A stretch of 64,000 nucleotides of DNA from assembly GCF_034718895.1 (NCBI RefSeq), contig NZ_JAYERP010000001.1, forward strand, positions 1,550,001-1,614,000, given 5' to 3'. Position numbers and translations under genes: made by a program. Origin of the DNA: Paenibacillus phoenicis. Lineage in GTDB: Bacteria; Bacillota; Bacilli; Paenibacillales; Paenibacillaceae. The notes beneath the pieces are model-generated. The model was not told where the DNA came from. It did not search any database and worked only from the letters and a program-made list of their open reading frames with translations. Positions 18,084-27,186 of the stretch are shown piece by piece. Numbering within the stretch: position 1 is the stretch's first letter; each line of letters opens with the position of its first letter.

Positions 18084-19550
18084 TCACTGAAGGCCGAGAT
18101 ATTCTTTAATGCCGTCAACGATACCCTGGGCAACTCTGCTCCGGTACTCATCGGTTGCCAACAGTGCATCATCGTTTTTGTTACTTAAGTACCCGCATTC
18201 CAGCAGCACGGCCGGCATCGTAGTTTCCCGGGTCACGTGCAGGCTTTGCGTACGGACTTTGCGATCGGCCAAGCCGGAAGCTTGAACCAGATGCTTATGC
18301 ATGACCTTCGCCAGATCCAGGCTGGCTGCCCGCGTATAATAGGTCTCCACGCCGCTGGCCGAAGCAGAGCCGGAATTCGCATGTACGGAGATAAAGATGT
18401 CTGCTTTTACGTTCTCGGCAATCTTCACCCGGTCAGACAACGTCGGATACGTATCGCTTTCGCGCGTCAACACTAGATTGATGTTCGGATCGTTTTTCAG
18501 CAGCTCCTTCACCTTCAGAACGACCGCCAGGTTAAAGTCTTTTTCCTTCTTCTTCGTCACACTGATGGCGCCCGGGTCGCTTCCCCCGTGACCGGCATCC
18601 AGCACGACCGTCTTCTTCCCGCTGCCGCCAGAGGTTCCTCCGCCCTGACTTGATTCCGAGTTCAAATTCACAAAAATTAAGCCGTCATTCTCATTGACCA
18701 GCTGGTAATTCACCTTGTGATTCAAATCCAATACGATCCGAACCGTCGAGGGATTGTTGCTGAACAACGCATATCTGACCTTGGAAACATCAGGGTATTC
18801 CGTTACCTCAATGGACCCGCTCTTGCTGGCATCCAGCGGCGCGCCTCCAGCCAACGCTTCGGCAAATTGAGCTTGCGGCAGATCGATCACGAGCCGTTCC
18901 GGGCCGCTCATCGTAAAAATATTAGGCGTCACATTCTTATCGACCGCAATCATCAGGCTGTTGTTATCAAACGCGATTCCGGTCACTTTCGCCAAATTGC
19001 TGGTATCTGCCGGAGGTACAACCGTTCCCGGCTGCTGCCCATCGGTTCCGTTGCCGTTCCCGGTGTTGTTGCCAGACCCGGCATTGCCGGTATTTCCGCT
19101 TCCACTGCCAGAGCTTGGCGTCGTCAAATAGGCAGCCTTAGCTGTGTTATCCCAAGCCACTTGCAGCCCCATTTGCTCTCCGACAAACCGCATAGGTACG
19201 AGCGTAGTATCTTGGGCAAGCTTCGGCGCGACGGGCAGTTTGACCTCGCTTCCATTGACGGAAGCGGTTGTTTGATTAATGACGAGAATAAGCGTTGTAC
19301 CGGATTGCTTTATGGTTACCGTGCGCGTCTTCTTCTCATAGTTGACGTCAAAACCTAGCTCCTCCGCGACGACACGAATTGGAATCATCACATTTCCATT
19401 CACATTTTGGACTTGTCCATTTTCGGGCAAAGCGAGTGCTTTCCCATCCAGATAAATACTCGTAATGCCGGACGCAGCATGTCCTGTTTGCGCCATTACG
19501 AAGAGAAGCAACCAGGCGAACATGAGCGTCACCAAACTTTTTTTCTTCAT
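18084..19550 (-). CDS. N-acetylmuramoyl-L-alanine amidase with copper-amine-oxidase-like and AMIN domains (copy 1)
   Basis: Secreted zinc amidase that cuts the lactyl-L-alanine bond of peptidoglycan; 488 aa. Order: signal peptide (about 1-26), copper amine oxidase N-terminal-like fold (about 30-150; MIPIRVVAEELGFDV, LVPMRFVGEQMGLQV), a Gly/Asn linker, an AMIN wall-targeting domain (about 190-300), then Amidase_3 (about 310-488). Zn ligands appear in VLDAGHGGSDPGA, the following Glu region (KEKDFN) and ISVHANS; the catalytic Glu is in VLLECGYLSN. AGGGG lies about 6 nt before the ATG. The GerMN lipoprotein follows directly, suggesting a joint role in envelope remodelling. Confidence 0.92.
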   Translation of the reverse strand: MKKKSLVTLMFAWLLLFVMAQTGHAASGITSIYLDGKALALPENGQVQNVNGNVMIPIRVVAEELGFDVNYEKKTRTVTIKQSGTTLILVINQTTASVNGSEVKLPVAPKLAQDTTLVPMRFVGEQMGLQVAWDNTAKAAYLTTPSSGSGSGNTGNAGSGNNTGNGNGTDGQQPGTVVPPADTSNLAKVTGIAFDNNSLMIAVDKNVTPNIFTMSGPERLVIDLPQAQFAEALAGGAPLDASKSGSIEVTEYPDVSKVRYALFSNNPSTVRIVLDLNHKVNYQLVNENDGLIFVNLNSESSQGGGTSGGSGKKTVVLDAGHGGSDPGAISVTKKKEKDFNLAVVLKVKELLKNDPNINLVLTRESDTYPTLSDRVKIAENVKADIFISVHANSGSASASGVETYYTRAASLDLAKVMHKHLVQASGLADRKVRTQSLHVTRETTMPAVLLECGYLSNKNDDALLATDEYRSRVAQGIVDGIKEYLGLQ

Positions 19551-20093
19551 CCGTCACCCCTACCTTTAGAATTTTTGCCTTATGATGCCGTGGGTGTTCA
19601 CTTCCATTTCGACATCACCAGACGACATATTAGACGCCAAACCGCTTGGAAAGTTGCGAAAATCCGGCATTTTTCTGCTTAACTTTTGCCAGTGTTTCCT
19701 ACGAAAATCCTAGGTTTCCTGGATGGGAAAGAGAGAATTGGGCCCAAGTTTGCGTTGACCGGTGAAATAACGCCTTAAAAGGGCGCTATCTTCAACAAGG
19801 TAGGGGATTTGGCAAAAATAGAGGAACTTTTGGGCGCTATTTTCGTGGGAAGGGGGAAAAAAGCAGGATAATGGGGCGATCCTGGACAAATAAGGCCATG
19901 AATTACCGCTATTGTCGTGATAGCGGGTATAAATCATGGAATAAGGCCACAAAGTACCGCTATTGCCGCCAGAGCAAAAAAACAGCCCAGCAAATCCTCA
20001 AATGGATTTACTAGGCTGGCTATAGTCTGTTAACGGCTCTTGAGTTCCGTTACATTTCACACGGCGGCCTTTCCGCGCTCTTTGATTTCGTGC
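19551..20093. repeat. Intergenic region with degenerate CCGCTATT repeats
   Basis: No gene is visible in this gap of about 540 nt. Four imperfect copies of a motif of about 30 nt ending in GCGCTATT or CCGCTATT lie at about 19762-19792, 19815-19845, 19887-19917 and 19939-19968. The last two share ATAAGGCCA and TACCGCTATTG. The GCTAT cores are 51, 72 and 51 nt apart. The rest holds the upstream region of the first amidase copy and a terminator at 19974-20022. Confidence 0.6.
19974..20022 (-). terminator. Terminator after GerMN lipoprotein copy 2
   Basis: A long imperfect stem with AAATCC/GGATTT at its core and AGCC/GGCT outer arms (19984-20022) is followed on the minus strand by seven T. Confidence 0.8.
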
Positions 20094-20711
20094 TTACCGG
20101 GTCATCGGATGTTCCAGATCGACATGGCCCATCAGCGATTCGACTTGCTGACCATCCACCGTCAACTCGATTTGCTGAACTTCATCAAACTGGAACATCG
20201 TGTTCTTCAGCGCTTCGATAGCCAGCGACTCCCCACCCGCACCAAGGCGCGCTTCGTCCGGCAAGTGAATATCAATCGTTAGTAGCCCATTCTCCGGTAC
20301 GAACTTCACCGTATTCAGGACCACCTTCTCCCATAGGGAGAACAGACTGTCATCTGCCGTTTGCAGCGCCTCAAAGGCGCTTTCGTATTTGCTATGGTCC
20401 GCTGTAAATTCAATCTCACGCGGCGTCTGCTTCAGCTCCATCATTTCATCATCTGTAAAATAAACCTGAATGGTCAGCTTCTCCGCCCCCGTTTGTTGCG
20501 CACCAGCTTGGGGATCCCCCGATTCGCCGGTACCGTTGACCGGCCCTTGCACCTCTTGCATCTGTGTTTCACTTTGCTGCGCCCCGCTGCTTAGGGCGGT
20601 TTCCCTTAGATGCTCATTCTCCGGAGGTGAAGCCGCCGGCTTGTTTCCGCACCCTGCGGCAACCCCCAGCATAGCCACCAAAGCCAGCAATACCGCCACT
20701 TTTCTTTTCAT
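20094..20711 (-). CDS. GerMN-domain lipoprotein (copy 2)
   Basis: Paralogue of the lipoprotein at 17462-18058, 205 aa. The signal peptide ends in lipobox VAAGC (Cys 21), then a Glu/Gln/Gly-rich linker and one GerMN domain (IQVYFTDDEMMEL, LPDEARLGAGGESLAIEALK, FDEVQQIELTVDGQQV). The two domains share nearly identical blocks (LPDEARLGAGGE, ALKNT-FQFDEVQ, SLMGHV/TLMGHV) while the linkers differ. AAGGAGG lies 8 nt before the ATG. It follows the second amidase by 38 nt and ends in a terminator, forming the first half of a tandem duplication. Confidence 0.85.
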   Translation of the reverse strand: MKRKVAVLLALVAMLGVAAGCGNKPAASPPENEHLRETALSSGAQQSETQMQEVQGPVNGTGESGDPQAGAQQTGAEKLTIQVYFTDDEMMELKQTPREIEFTADHSKYESAFEALQTADDSLFSLWEKVVLNTVKFVPENGLLTIDIHLPDEARLGAGGESLAIEALKNTMFQFDEVQQIELTVDGQQVESLMGHVDLEHPMTR

Positions 20712-20749
20712 GCCGCTCCCCTCCTTGTCGTTTCGGCCTCTCTTATCGA

Positions 20750-22264
20750 TTATAAGCCCAGATATTCTTTAATACCCGCGACAATACCTTCTGCAACACG
20801 CTGCTGAAATTCCTCCGTGTACATTAATCCGGCATCGATCTTATTGCTGAGATACCCCACCTCAAGCAGCACGGCCGGCATCTTCGTTTCCCGTGTGACA
20901 TGCAGGCTGCTCTTTCTGACGCCGCGATCCGCCAAGCCCGTTGCCTTCACCAAATGCCGGTGCATGACATTGGCGAGCGGAATGCTCTCGTCCCGGGTGT
21001 AATACGTTTCTGAACCGCTGGGGTTGCTTGGAGGATCGATGCTGTTTCCATGGATCGATACGAACACCGAAGCCCCGCGATCGTTGGCCACCTTAACCCG
21101 GTCTTGGAGCGACATGGTGACGTCCGTCGTACGGGTCAGGATCACCTCCAACCCGGCTTCCTGCTGCAGCAGCGCCTCGACTTTCAGCGCCACAGCCAGC
21201 GTAAACTCCTTCTCCTGTTTCTTGGTGACGCTGATTGCCCCAGGCTGGCTCCCGCCATGCCCCGCATCGATCACAACCAGCGGTCGGCCGCTTCCGCCCG
21301 TGCTGGTATTCGGTACGCCTGCGGCTGCTGTCAAGTCGACGGTTACAAGGCCATCGTCGAGGTTCGTGACCGTAAACTCAACGCTCCGGTTCAAATCGAT
21401 TACAATCCGAACAGTTGACGGCGATTTGCTAAACAGCGAATAGCGGATCTGGGAGACGTCCGGATAATCGCTGACGGCAAATTGACCATTCCGGCCTGAG
21501 TCCAAAGGATGAACGTCCCCGAATGTCGGAGCAAAGTCGGCGTTGGGAATATCTATGACGAGACGTTCGGGACCGCTCATTTTAAATACGTTCGGGGTGA
21601 CGCTGCCGGAAACAGCAAACATCAAACGATTTTCGCTAAAGCTGATGCCTTGGATCAACGCGATAGGGCTCTCAGCTTGGTTCCCGGTTGAAGCTCCCGG
21701 GTCGTATGTATCGTCATCCCCCGCTATTGGCTGCCCTCCCGGAACAGAGTTCGGAGTCTCCGACCCTGGGGCTTGGCTGGCCGTACCCGGAACAACACCG
21801 GCGGCGGAACCTCCCGCAGGACTGGTTAAGTAAGCGGATTTCGTGGCATTATCCCAGCTGACCTTCATGCCCATCTGTTCACCAACGAAACGTAGCGGAA
21901 CAAGCGTTGAGTCTCCCTGCAGAAAAGGAGCATTACTCAGCTTGACCAACTGACCGTCAACATAAGCGGTGTCCTGACCCAGCGTGAGCTTGAGCTCGGT
22001 GCCCTCCTGCGTGATCGTAATCGTGCCGCTCTTCTTCTCCCAAGCGACTTGATAACCCAAACCTTCGGCAACGACGCGCAGCGGCACCATCACGTTGCCC
22101 CTCACGATCCCCGCTTGGGCACCGGCAGGCTGCTCAAGCTCCTGGCCGTCCAACACGATATGTGTCCCGGATGACTCCGCCGAGGCGGCGTAGGCGTTGT
22201 TCGCCAATCCCGGAAACACGAGCAAACCAACCAACATAAACATCAATAAGCCGAGTTTCTTCAT
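20750..22264 (-). CDS. N-acetylmuramoyl-L-alanine amidase with copper-amine-oxidase-like and AMIN domains (copy 2)
   Basis: Same architecture and reaction as the amidase at 18084-19550, 504 aa: signal peptide ending in NNAYA (about 1-26), copper-amine-oxidase-like fold (MVPLRVVAEGLGYQV, LVPLRFVGEQMGMKV), a longer Pro/Gly/Ser linker (about 150-195), AMIN domain, and Amidase_3 with VIDAGHGGSQPGAISVTKKQ, FVSIHGNSID and catalytic Glu in VLLEVGYLSNK. One difference: the second zinc-site segment reads SIHGN where copy 1 has SVHAN. AGGG lies about 8 nt from the ATG. Its GerMN partner follows. No terminator lies between amidase and lipoprotein in either copy. Confidence 0.92.
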   Translation of the reverse strand: MKKLGLLMFMLVGLLVFPGLANNAYAASAESSGTHIVLDGQELEQPAGAQAGIVRGNVMVPLRVVAEGLGYQVAWEKKSGTITITQEGTELKLTLGQDTAYVDGQLVKLSNAPFLQGDSTLVPLRFVGEQMGMKVSWDNATKSAYLTSPAGGSAAGVVPGTASQAPGSETPNSVPGGQPIAGDDDTYDPGASTGNQAESPIALIQGISFSENRLMFAVSGSVTPNVFKMSGPERLVIDIPNADFAPTFGDVHPLDSGRNGQFAVSDYPDVSQIRYSLFSKSPSTVRIVIDLNRSVEFTVTNLDDGLVTVDLTAAAGVPNTSTGGSGRPLVVIDAGHGGSQPGAISVTKKQEKEFTLAVALKVEALLQQEAGLEVILTRTTDVTMSLQDRVKVANDRGASVFVSIHGNSIDPPSNPSGSETYYTRDESIPLANVMHRHLVKATGLADRGVRKSSLHVTRETKMPAVLLEVGYLSNKIDAGLMYTEEFQQRVAEGIVAGIKEYLGL

Positions 22265-22441
22265 CCGTAAATCCCTACCCCACCCTCGTATTTTGCCGAA
22301 TCAAGAATCTCATTGACGGATACGCCACCAGAATGGGATCCAGCGAGCATTGTAAACGCCAACATTCCTAAAACGTTGCTAATTACTTCCATAATATCAG
22401 AAAAAACACGGGGCTGATAGACTTATATTTTCATAGATTGA

Positions 22442-22478
22442 CAAAAAAAGCCCCAGCTGCATGTCGCAGCCGGGGCTT
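22442..22478 (-). terminator. Terminator after leuD
   Basis: The stem AGCCCC-A-GCTGC with GCAGC-C-GGGGCT (22449-22477) is followed by seven T on the minus strand. It starts 20 nt past the leuD stop. Confidence 0.9.
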
Positions 22479-22497
22479 CCCGCCAAGTTCAGACGGT

Positions 22498-23097
22498 TTA
22501 AGCCAAATGCGCAAATTTCTTCTTCTCGTATGCCGCAATCAAATCTTCGTGCTGGAGCGTCAAGCCGATATCGTCCAAGCCTTGCAGCAAAAACTGGCGG
22601 CGGTGCTCATCCAGATCAAAACTGATGTTCAAGCCGTACTCGTCGGTGATCGTTTTTTGCTCCAGATCCACCGTCAGTTTATATCCCTCATGGGCTGCCG
22701 TGCGTTGGAACAGCTCCTCCACTTGTTCTTCCGACAGCTTAATCGGCAGGATACCGTTCTTAAAGCAGTTGTTATAGAAAATATCCGCAAAAGACGGTGC
22801 AATCACGCAACGGAATCCATAATCCAAAATGGCCCACGGCGCATGCTCCCGCGAGGAGCCGCAACCGAAGTTGACGCGTGAAATCAGAATGGACGCACCC
22901 GCGTACCGCGGTTTATTTAATTCGAACTCCGGATTGGGGTTCCCTTCTGTGTCAAACCGCCATTCATAGAACAGAAACTGGCCAAATCCAGAACGCTCAA
23001 TCCGTTTCAGAAATTGCTTAGGTATAATTGCATCGGTATCTACGTTAACACGGTCCACGGGACCTACGATTCCAGTATGTTTCACAAATGCTTCCAT
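22498..23097 (-). CDS. leuD: 3-isopropylmalate dehydratase small subunit
   Basis: Small (swivel) subunit of isopropylmalate isomerase, converting 2-isopropylmalate to 3-isopropylmalate in leucine synthesis; 199 aa, the normal length. Family marks: [21 protein letters not shown] near the N terminus in pieces, [15 protein letters not shown] around the substrate-recognition loop, and the phosphate/SH region [16 protein letters not shown]. It lies 25 nt downstream of leuC and ends the operon. leuA and leuB are not in the window. Confidence 0.97.
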   Translation of the reverse strand: MEAFVKHTGIVGPVDRVNVDTDAIIPKQFLKRIERSGFGQFLFYEWRFDTEGNPNPEFELNKPRYAGASILISRVNFGCGSSREHAPWAILDYGFRCVIAPSFADIFYNNCFKNGILPIKLSEEQVEELFQRTAAHEGYKLTVDLEQKTITDEYGLNISFDLDEHRRQFLLQGLDDIGLTLQHEDLIAAYEKKKFAHLA

Positions 23098-23122
23098 CGT
23101 CTGTTCTCCCCTTTTCCCTCGA

Positions 23123-24547
23123 TTAGCTCAGGACTTCACTCTTGATTTCCCATTCACGCACGTCGACGAAATGACCCTTGATCGCCGCTGCTGCCGCCAT
23201 GGCTGGAGAAACCAGATGTGTTCTGCCGCCGCGCCCTTGCCGTCCTTCAAAGTTACGGTTGGAGGTCGAAGCGCACCGTTGACCCGGCTGCAAGACATCA
23301 GGGTTCATGGCCAGACACATACTGCAACCTGCGTCACGCCATTCGAATCCCGCTTCTTTGAAGATTTTGTCGAGACCTTCTTTCTCCGCTTGCAGCTTCA
23401 CGCGGCCCGAGCCTGGAACGACGATCGCCGTAACTTTGTCGGAAACCTTGTAGCCTTTAGCGATTTCCGCTGCTGCACGCAGGTCTTCGATCCGGCCGTT
23501 CGTACAGGAACCGATAAAGACATAATCGATCGCGATATCCGTCATCGGTGTACCTGGTGTTAAGCCCATGTATTCCAGCGCTTTCTCAGCGGCTTTCCGT
23601 TCATTCTCATTTGCGAAGTCGGCCGGGTTCGGCACCACGCCGTTGATCCCCGTACCCATCCCAGGGCTCGTTCCCCAGGTAACTTGCGGAATCAGCGAAT
23701 CCACGTCGAATTCGACGACACGGTCGTAAGTTGCACCTTCATCGGTAGCCAGCTTCTTCCACTCCTCCACCGCCTGATCGAACGCTGCACCCTGCGGCAC
23801 ATGCTCGCGGCCCCGCAGGTAATTAAACGTCGTTTCGTCCGGGGCAATCAAGCCTGCTCTTGCTCCAGCTTCGATCGACATGTTACAGATCGTCATCCGC
23901 TCTTCCATGGACAGCTCCCGGATCGCTTCACCCGTATACTCGATAACATAGCCGGTAGCAAAATCCGTGCCATACTTGGCGATAACGCCGAGGATCATAT
24001 CCTTTGCAGTTACCCCTGGTTTACGTTTGCCGACAAAACGGACTTCCAGCGTTTTCGCTTTCGCCTGCTGCAAGCATTGAGTTGCCAGTACGTGCTCAAC
24101 CTCACTCGTACCAATCCCGAAAGCAAGCGCACCAAACGCACCGTGCGTGGAGGTGTGGCTGTCGCCGCAAACGATCGTCTTGCCCGGATGTGTCAGGCCC
24201 AGCTCCGGCCCCATAACGTGCACGACGCCTTGGTCAATCGTGTCGAGGTCGTACAAGGTGATGCCAAAATCGCGGCAATTCTTGGCCAGCGTATCGATCT
24301 GCTGCTTCGAGATCGGGTCGGTAATGTTATAACGGTCTTTGGTAGGAACGTTATGGTCCATCGTAGCGAAGGTCAATTCCGGGCGGCGCACCTTGCGTCC
24401 GCTAAGGCGCAGACCTTCAAACGCCTGCGGTGAAGTCACCTCGTGAACGAGGTGCAAATCGATATAGAGAATGCTCGGCTTGCCTTCCTCTTGATAGATG
24501 ACGTGGTTATCCCAAATTTTCTCGTACATTGTCTTTTTGCTGCTCAT
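23123..24547 (-). CDS. leuC: 3-isopropylmalate dehydratase large subunit
   Basis: Catalytic subunit of isopropylmalate isomerase with a [4Fe-4S] cluster, aconitase family, 474 aa. The cluster cysteines sit in [12 protein letters not shown] and in [11 protein letters not shown]. Other landmarks: [30 protein letters not shown], and [20 protein letters not shown] at the C-terminal substrate region. ATG 24547 was chosen, with GGGGTGA 6 nt upstream; a TTG two codons earlier sits inside that site. First gene of leuC-leuD; a promoter with an overlapping palindrome lies at 24634-24663. Confidence 0.97.
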   Translation of the reverse strand: MSSKKTMYEKIWDNHVIYQEEGKPSILYIDLHLVHEVTSPQAFEGLRLSGRKVRRPELTFATMDHNVPTKDRYNITDPISKQQIDTLAKNCRDFGITLYDLDTIDQGVVHVMGPELGLTHPGKTIVCGDSHTSTHGAFGALAFGIGTSEVEHVLATQCLQQAKAKTLEVRFVGKRKPGVTAKDMILGVIAKYGTDFATGYVIEYTGEAIRELSMEERMTICNMSIEAGARAGLIAPDETTFNYLRGREHVPQGAAFDQAVEEWKKLATDEGATYDRVVEFDVDSLIPQVTWGTSPGMGTGINGVVPNPADFANENERKAAEKALEYMGLTPGTPMTDIAIDYVFIGSCTNGRIEDLRAAAEIAKGYKVSDKVTAIVVPGSGRVKLQAEKEGLDKIFKEAGFEWRDAGCSMCLAMNPDVLQPGQRCASTSNRNFEGRQGRGGRTHLVSPAMAAAAAIKGHFVDVREWEIKSEVLS

Positions 24548-24633
24548 GATCAATCACCCCACAGAAGGATTCGTACACGTGATCAAGGCAAAAGTGCAGA
24601 TTGCTGCTCCCTCCGGCCTTGAATGTTGAATCC

Positions 24634-24663
24634 AATATAACATGATCGTGTTAATTGTTCCAA
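24634..24663 (-). promoter_or_regulatory. leuCD promoter with palindromic operator in the spacer
   Basis: On the minus strand, -35 TTGGAA (24658-24663) and -10 TATATT (24634-24639) are 18 bp apart. The spacer contains the 16-bp near-palindrome TAACATGATCGTGTTA (24638-24653; one imperfect pair). A repressor bound there would block the polymerase. No T-box motif was found upstream of leuC. Confidence 0.4.
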
Positions 24664-24725
24664 GATATAATATCTATAAATGCAATAGGTTTAACTTATA
24701 AGCGGCACAAAAAAGAGGCGTCCGG

Positions 24726-25345
24726 TCATTGAACCAATCCGCCCCGCAGCGCCATCACAACCACCTGTGTCCGATCTTCGCAGCCGAACTTCTGCAAGAT
24801 TCGGTGGACATGAGATTTTACCGTTCCTTCGGTAATAAACAACTTGGCCGCAATTTGCTCATTACGAAGCCCGTAGGCCATCTCCTGGAGAATCTCCCGT
24901 TCGCGCTCGGTCAACAGTTCCAGCAGCTTTACTGCCTGCACGTTGTGAGGAGCGGACGGCGATGCGTTGGCAATCGCTTCCTGCAGGGCGCCGGAGGCGA
25001 GTTTCGTCTTATAGATGGCTTCCCCGCGATAAGGCGGCACGGATCGCTTCGATCATGTCGCTTGCTTCCGCGTCTTTTAAACGTCGTCAAAATAACGATT
25101 TTAACCCCTGCTTGCTGCTTCATGATCCGCTTTGTCGCTTCGATACCGTCCATGAACGGCATCTGTACATCCATCAGAATGACATCCGGACGCAGTTCCT
25201 CAGCCATTTTGACCGCATCGTTCCCATTTCCCGCTTCACCAACCAACTGCAGATCGGGCTGCAAGCTGAGAATATCGCCAAAGCCTTGACGAATCATGTT
25301 CTGATCGTCGGCGAGCATCACTTTAATCCGGTATGATTCTGTCAT
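24726..25345 (-). pseudogene. Broken NarL/LuxR-type response regulator
   Basis: Remnant of a two-component response regulator. The receiver starts normally (ATG 25345 with AAAGGAGG; IKVMLADDQNMIRQGFG, phospho-Asp in VILMDVQMP) up to VKIVILTTF near 25075. There about 20 codons are missing: the next recognisable piece, KDAEASDMIEAIRAA, is in another frame. A single extra T near 25034 shifts the frame again into YRGEAIYKTKLA and an intact LuxR HTH (LTEREREILQEMAYGLRNEQ, TEGTVKSHVHRILQKF) ending at 24726. Two lesions make a functional protein unlikely. It lies downstream of an equally damaged sensor kinase. Confidence 0.85.
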
Positions 25346-25388
25346 GGGGCTCCTCCTTTCCTTCCGTATACTGGTGGTTTGGCTCCTG

Positions 25389-26087
25389 CTATACTTTGTC
25401 TCCCAGATCCCCGTCTGGCAGCTCGTCTTGCATCACGCAACGAATTCCGGATGAGGCTTCCAGCCGTGACAACAGGGCGTTTAAGGCCGTTTTGCCGGAG
25501 AACGAGGCGTCATCAGCCAGCGCATGGACGGAGTTGCGGATGTCTTGAAGCCCCTGGCGCGCTACGACCAACATCTCATCGATCGTTTGCTCCGCTCGTC
25601 CGGTATCCTGCCGGACCATGAACCGCAGCGCTTGGAGCTGGACGATCAAGGACGTGAGACTATGACCTATACAGAATCATGGATGTCCCTCGCGATGCGC
25701 GTACGTTCCTCCAAGACCGCAAAACGCATGGACGTCACGGAAGCCTCCTGCAGTTCATCATACGCCTTCCGCAGCTCTGCCATATAGGCGGAGATTTTGC
25801 TCATGCATTTCTTGACGCAGCATGCGCCGGCGAATGACGGAGTACAGCAGGATCGCAAGGGAGATGTAGCTGATGATACCCGTTAGGTTCAAGGCGCCGT
25901 AGTGTATGAAAAGCACCGCCGTAATAAGCAGCGTCAGGAGTGCAGGCCACAGCGGCTTCGGCAAAATCAAACGGAACAGCGCATAAAACACGACGAGGAT
26001 TAGGAAATATACCAACTCCCAATCCTGATACCATACCAAATTCACTCCAGTGATCACGAGGAGCAGGCCCAATGCCGCCCGATCCGG
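25389..26087 (-). pseudogene. Broken sensor histidine kinase (DesK/LiaS-type)
   Basis: Fragments of a NarL-partner sensor kinase in three frames. A membrane region of several TM helices (26087 to about 25810, e.g. LVYFLILVVFYALFRLILP) has no start codon and begins directly behind the AEC gene stop. After a frameshift near 25805 comes the coiled linker AYMAELRKAYDELQEA and the H-box RFAVLEERTRIARDIHDSV. An extra TA dinucleotide (about 25668) stops the frame; the next frame continues GHSLTSLIVQLQALRF to 25389 and ends where the HATPase_c domain should start. That ATP-binding domain is missing, so the kinase cannot work. Confidence 0.85.
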
Positions 26088-26090
26088 TCA

Positions 26091-27014
26091 TTACTGGACG
26101 AGCACGATCAACGCCGGCAGCGTCAAAAAGGAAGCGAGGGTCGTCCATACGATACATTTGGACACTAGACCAGGAGCGGCATCAAACCGCTCGGCCAGCA
26201 CAACGGCATTAACCGCAACCGGCATACAGGCTTGAATGAACAGGACGGAAAACAGCAGGCCCGAAATGCCCAGCAGCTTTAATGCCGCAAGAGCCACAAA
26301 CGGTGCCAATAACAAACGGATCGCCGTGCCCGTCCAAAATGCGGCTGGCCTTACCTGCTTCGCCTCCGGCCGCCCAACCTTCATCATTTGTGCGCCTAAG
26401 ATCGTCAGCACCACCGGTGAATAAGCGTCCGCGACCATGGCAATACCTTGCTCCAGCCCGGCGGTCAGGTGAAGCCCAAAGCATTTTAGAAACACGGCCA
26501 GCGCCGCCGCATACACCGCCGGCAGGGTAAACACCGATTTTACTGCGTTTTGGACAGAAAACTGGGAACGTGCCGCGAAATAAACTCCTGCCGTATTTAC
26601 AATGATCATTTGTGTGATGACGTATACGGAAGCTTTATCCAAACCCAGTTGGCCAAAGGCCAGCAGCACGAGCGGCAGTCCGTAATTGGCGCTATTCGTT
26701 AAGGTGGAGATCAGCGTCAGGCCGGCTTGCTCCGCCGGATCCAGCCGGGCGATCTTCCCGATCGCTTGGGCAATGCCCCACATGAGCAGCAGGTTAACGA
26801 GCGCGAAGCCGATCGTGCTGTACAGCTCATCCGAGGAAATATGAGCATTTCGCAACGTGTCGAAGATGATAGCCGGGCTTAGCACGTACAAATACAACGT
26901 GAGCAGCGGCTTCGTGTCCCAGGCGCGAAACCGGGCCAGCAATGCCCCGGCGGCAACCGGAACTGCAAGCGGCACCAGGACGCCTAGCAGCGTCGATCCA
27001 ACCGATTGGAGCAT
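26091..27014 (-). CDS. AEC family transporter (auxin efflux carrier-like permease)
   Basis: Polytopic membrane protein of 307 aa with about ten TM helices in two halves, family Mem_trans (PF03547). Typical features: N-terminal VPLAVPVAAGALLARF, a conserved LSPAIIFDTLRNA segment, the loop TNSANYGLPLVLLAFG (Asn-rich crossover region of the first half), and LRPGRPEAKQ-like linker before the second half. Bacterial members move malate, malonate or other small carboxylates; the substrate cannot be told here. GGGGGTG is about 5 nt before the ATG. The stop codon is directly followed by the decayed kinase, suggesting a deletion joined them. Confidence 0.82.
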   Translation of the reverse strand: MLQSVGSTLLGVLVPLAVPVAAGALLARFRAWDTKPLLTLYLYVLSPAIIFDTLRNAHISSDELYSTIGFALVNLLLMWGIAQAIGKIARLDPAEQAGLTLISTLTNSANYGLPLVLLAFGQLGLDKASVYVITQMIIVNTAGVYFAARSQFSVQNAVKSVFTLPAVYAAALAVFLKCFGLHLTAGLEQGIAMVADAYSPVVLTILGAQMMKVGRPEAKQVRPAAFWTGTAIRLLLAPFVALAALKLLGISGLLFSVLFIQACMPVAVNAVVLAERFDAAPGLVSKCIVWTTLASFLTLPALIVLVQ

Positions 27015-27125
27015 AACAGCACCCCCTTCTTTGAATTGCCTCCTATTTTAACGACCGGATAAAGCCATCGTCCAAGACTAGAAAACAATATAGTTGATAG
27101 ACAAAACCTATACCTCATCCCCAAT

Positions 27126-27172
27126 AAAAAAAGAGCAACCCGTCCGAGAAACTTCCCGGCTTCGGATTGCTC
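27126..27172 (-). terminator. Terminator after signal peptidase gene
   Basis: The stem GAGCAA...TTGCTC (27133-27172) with inner paired CCG/CGG blocks is followed on the minus strand by seven T. Confidence 0.85.
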
Positions 27173-27186
27173 CATTACCTCTGCTT

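Noticed and set aside
24548-24725. T-box leader for leuCD
   Set aside because: No TGGNACC-type T-box sequence and no terminator/antiterminator pair; only a promoter with a palindrome is visible.
25801-26157. 118-codon frame overlapping the kinase remnant
   Set aside because: It runs out of frame with the recognisable kinase and AEC sequences and has no domain features.
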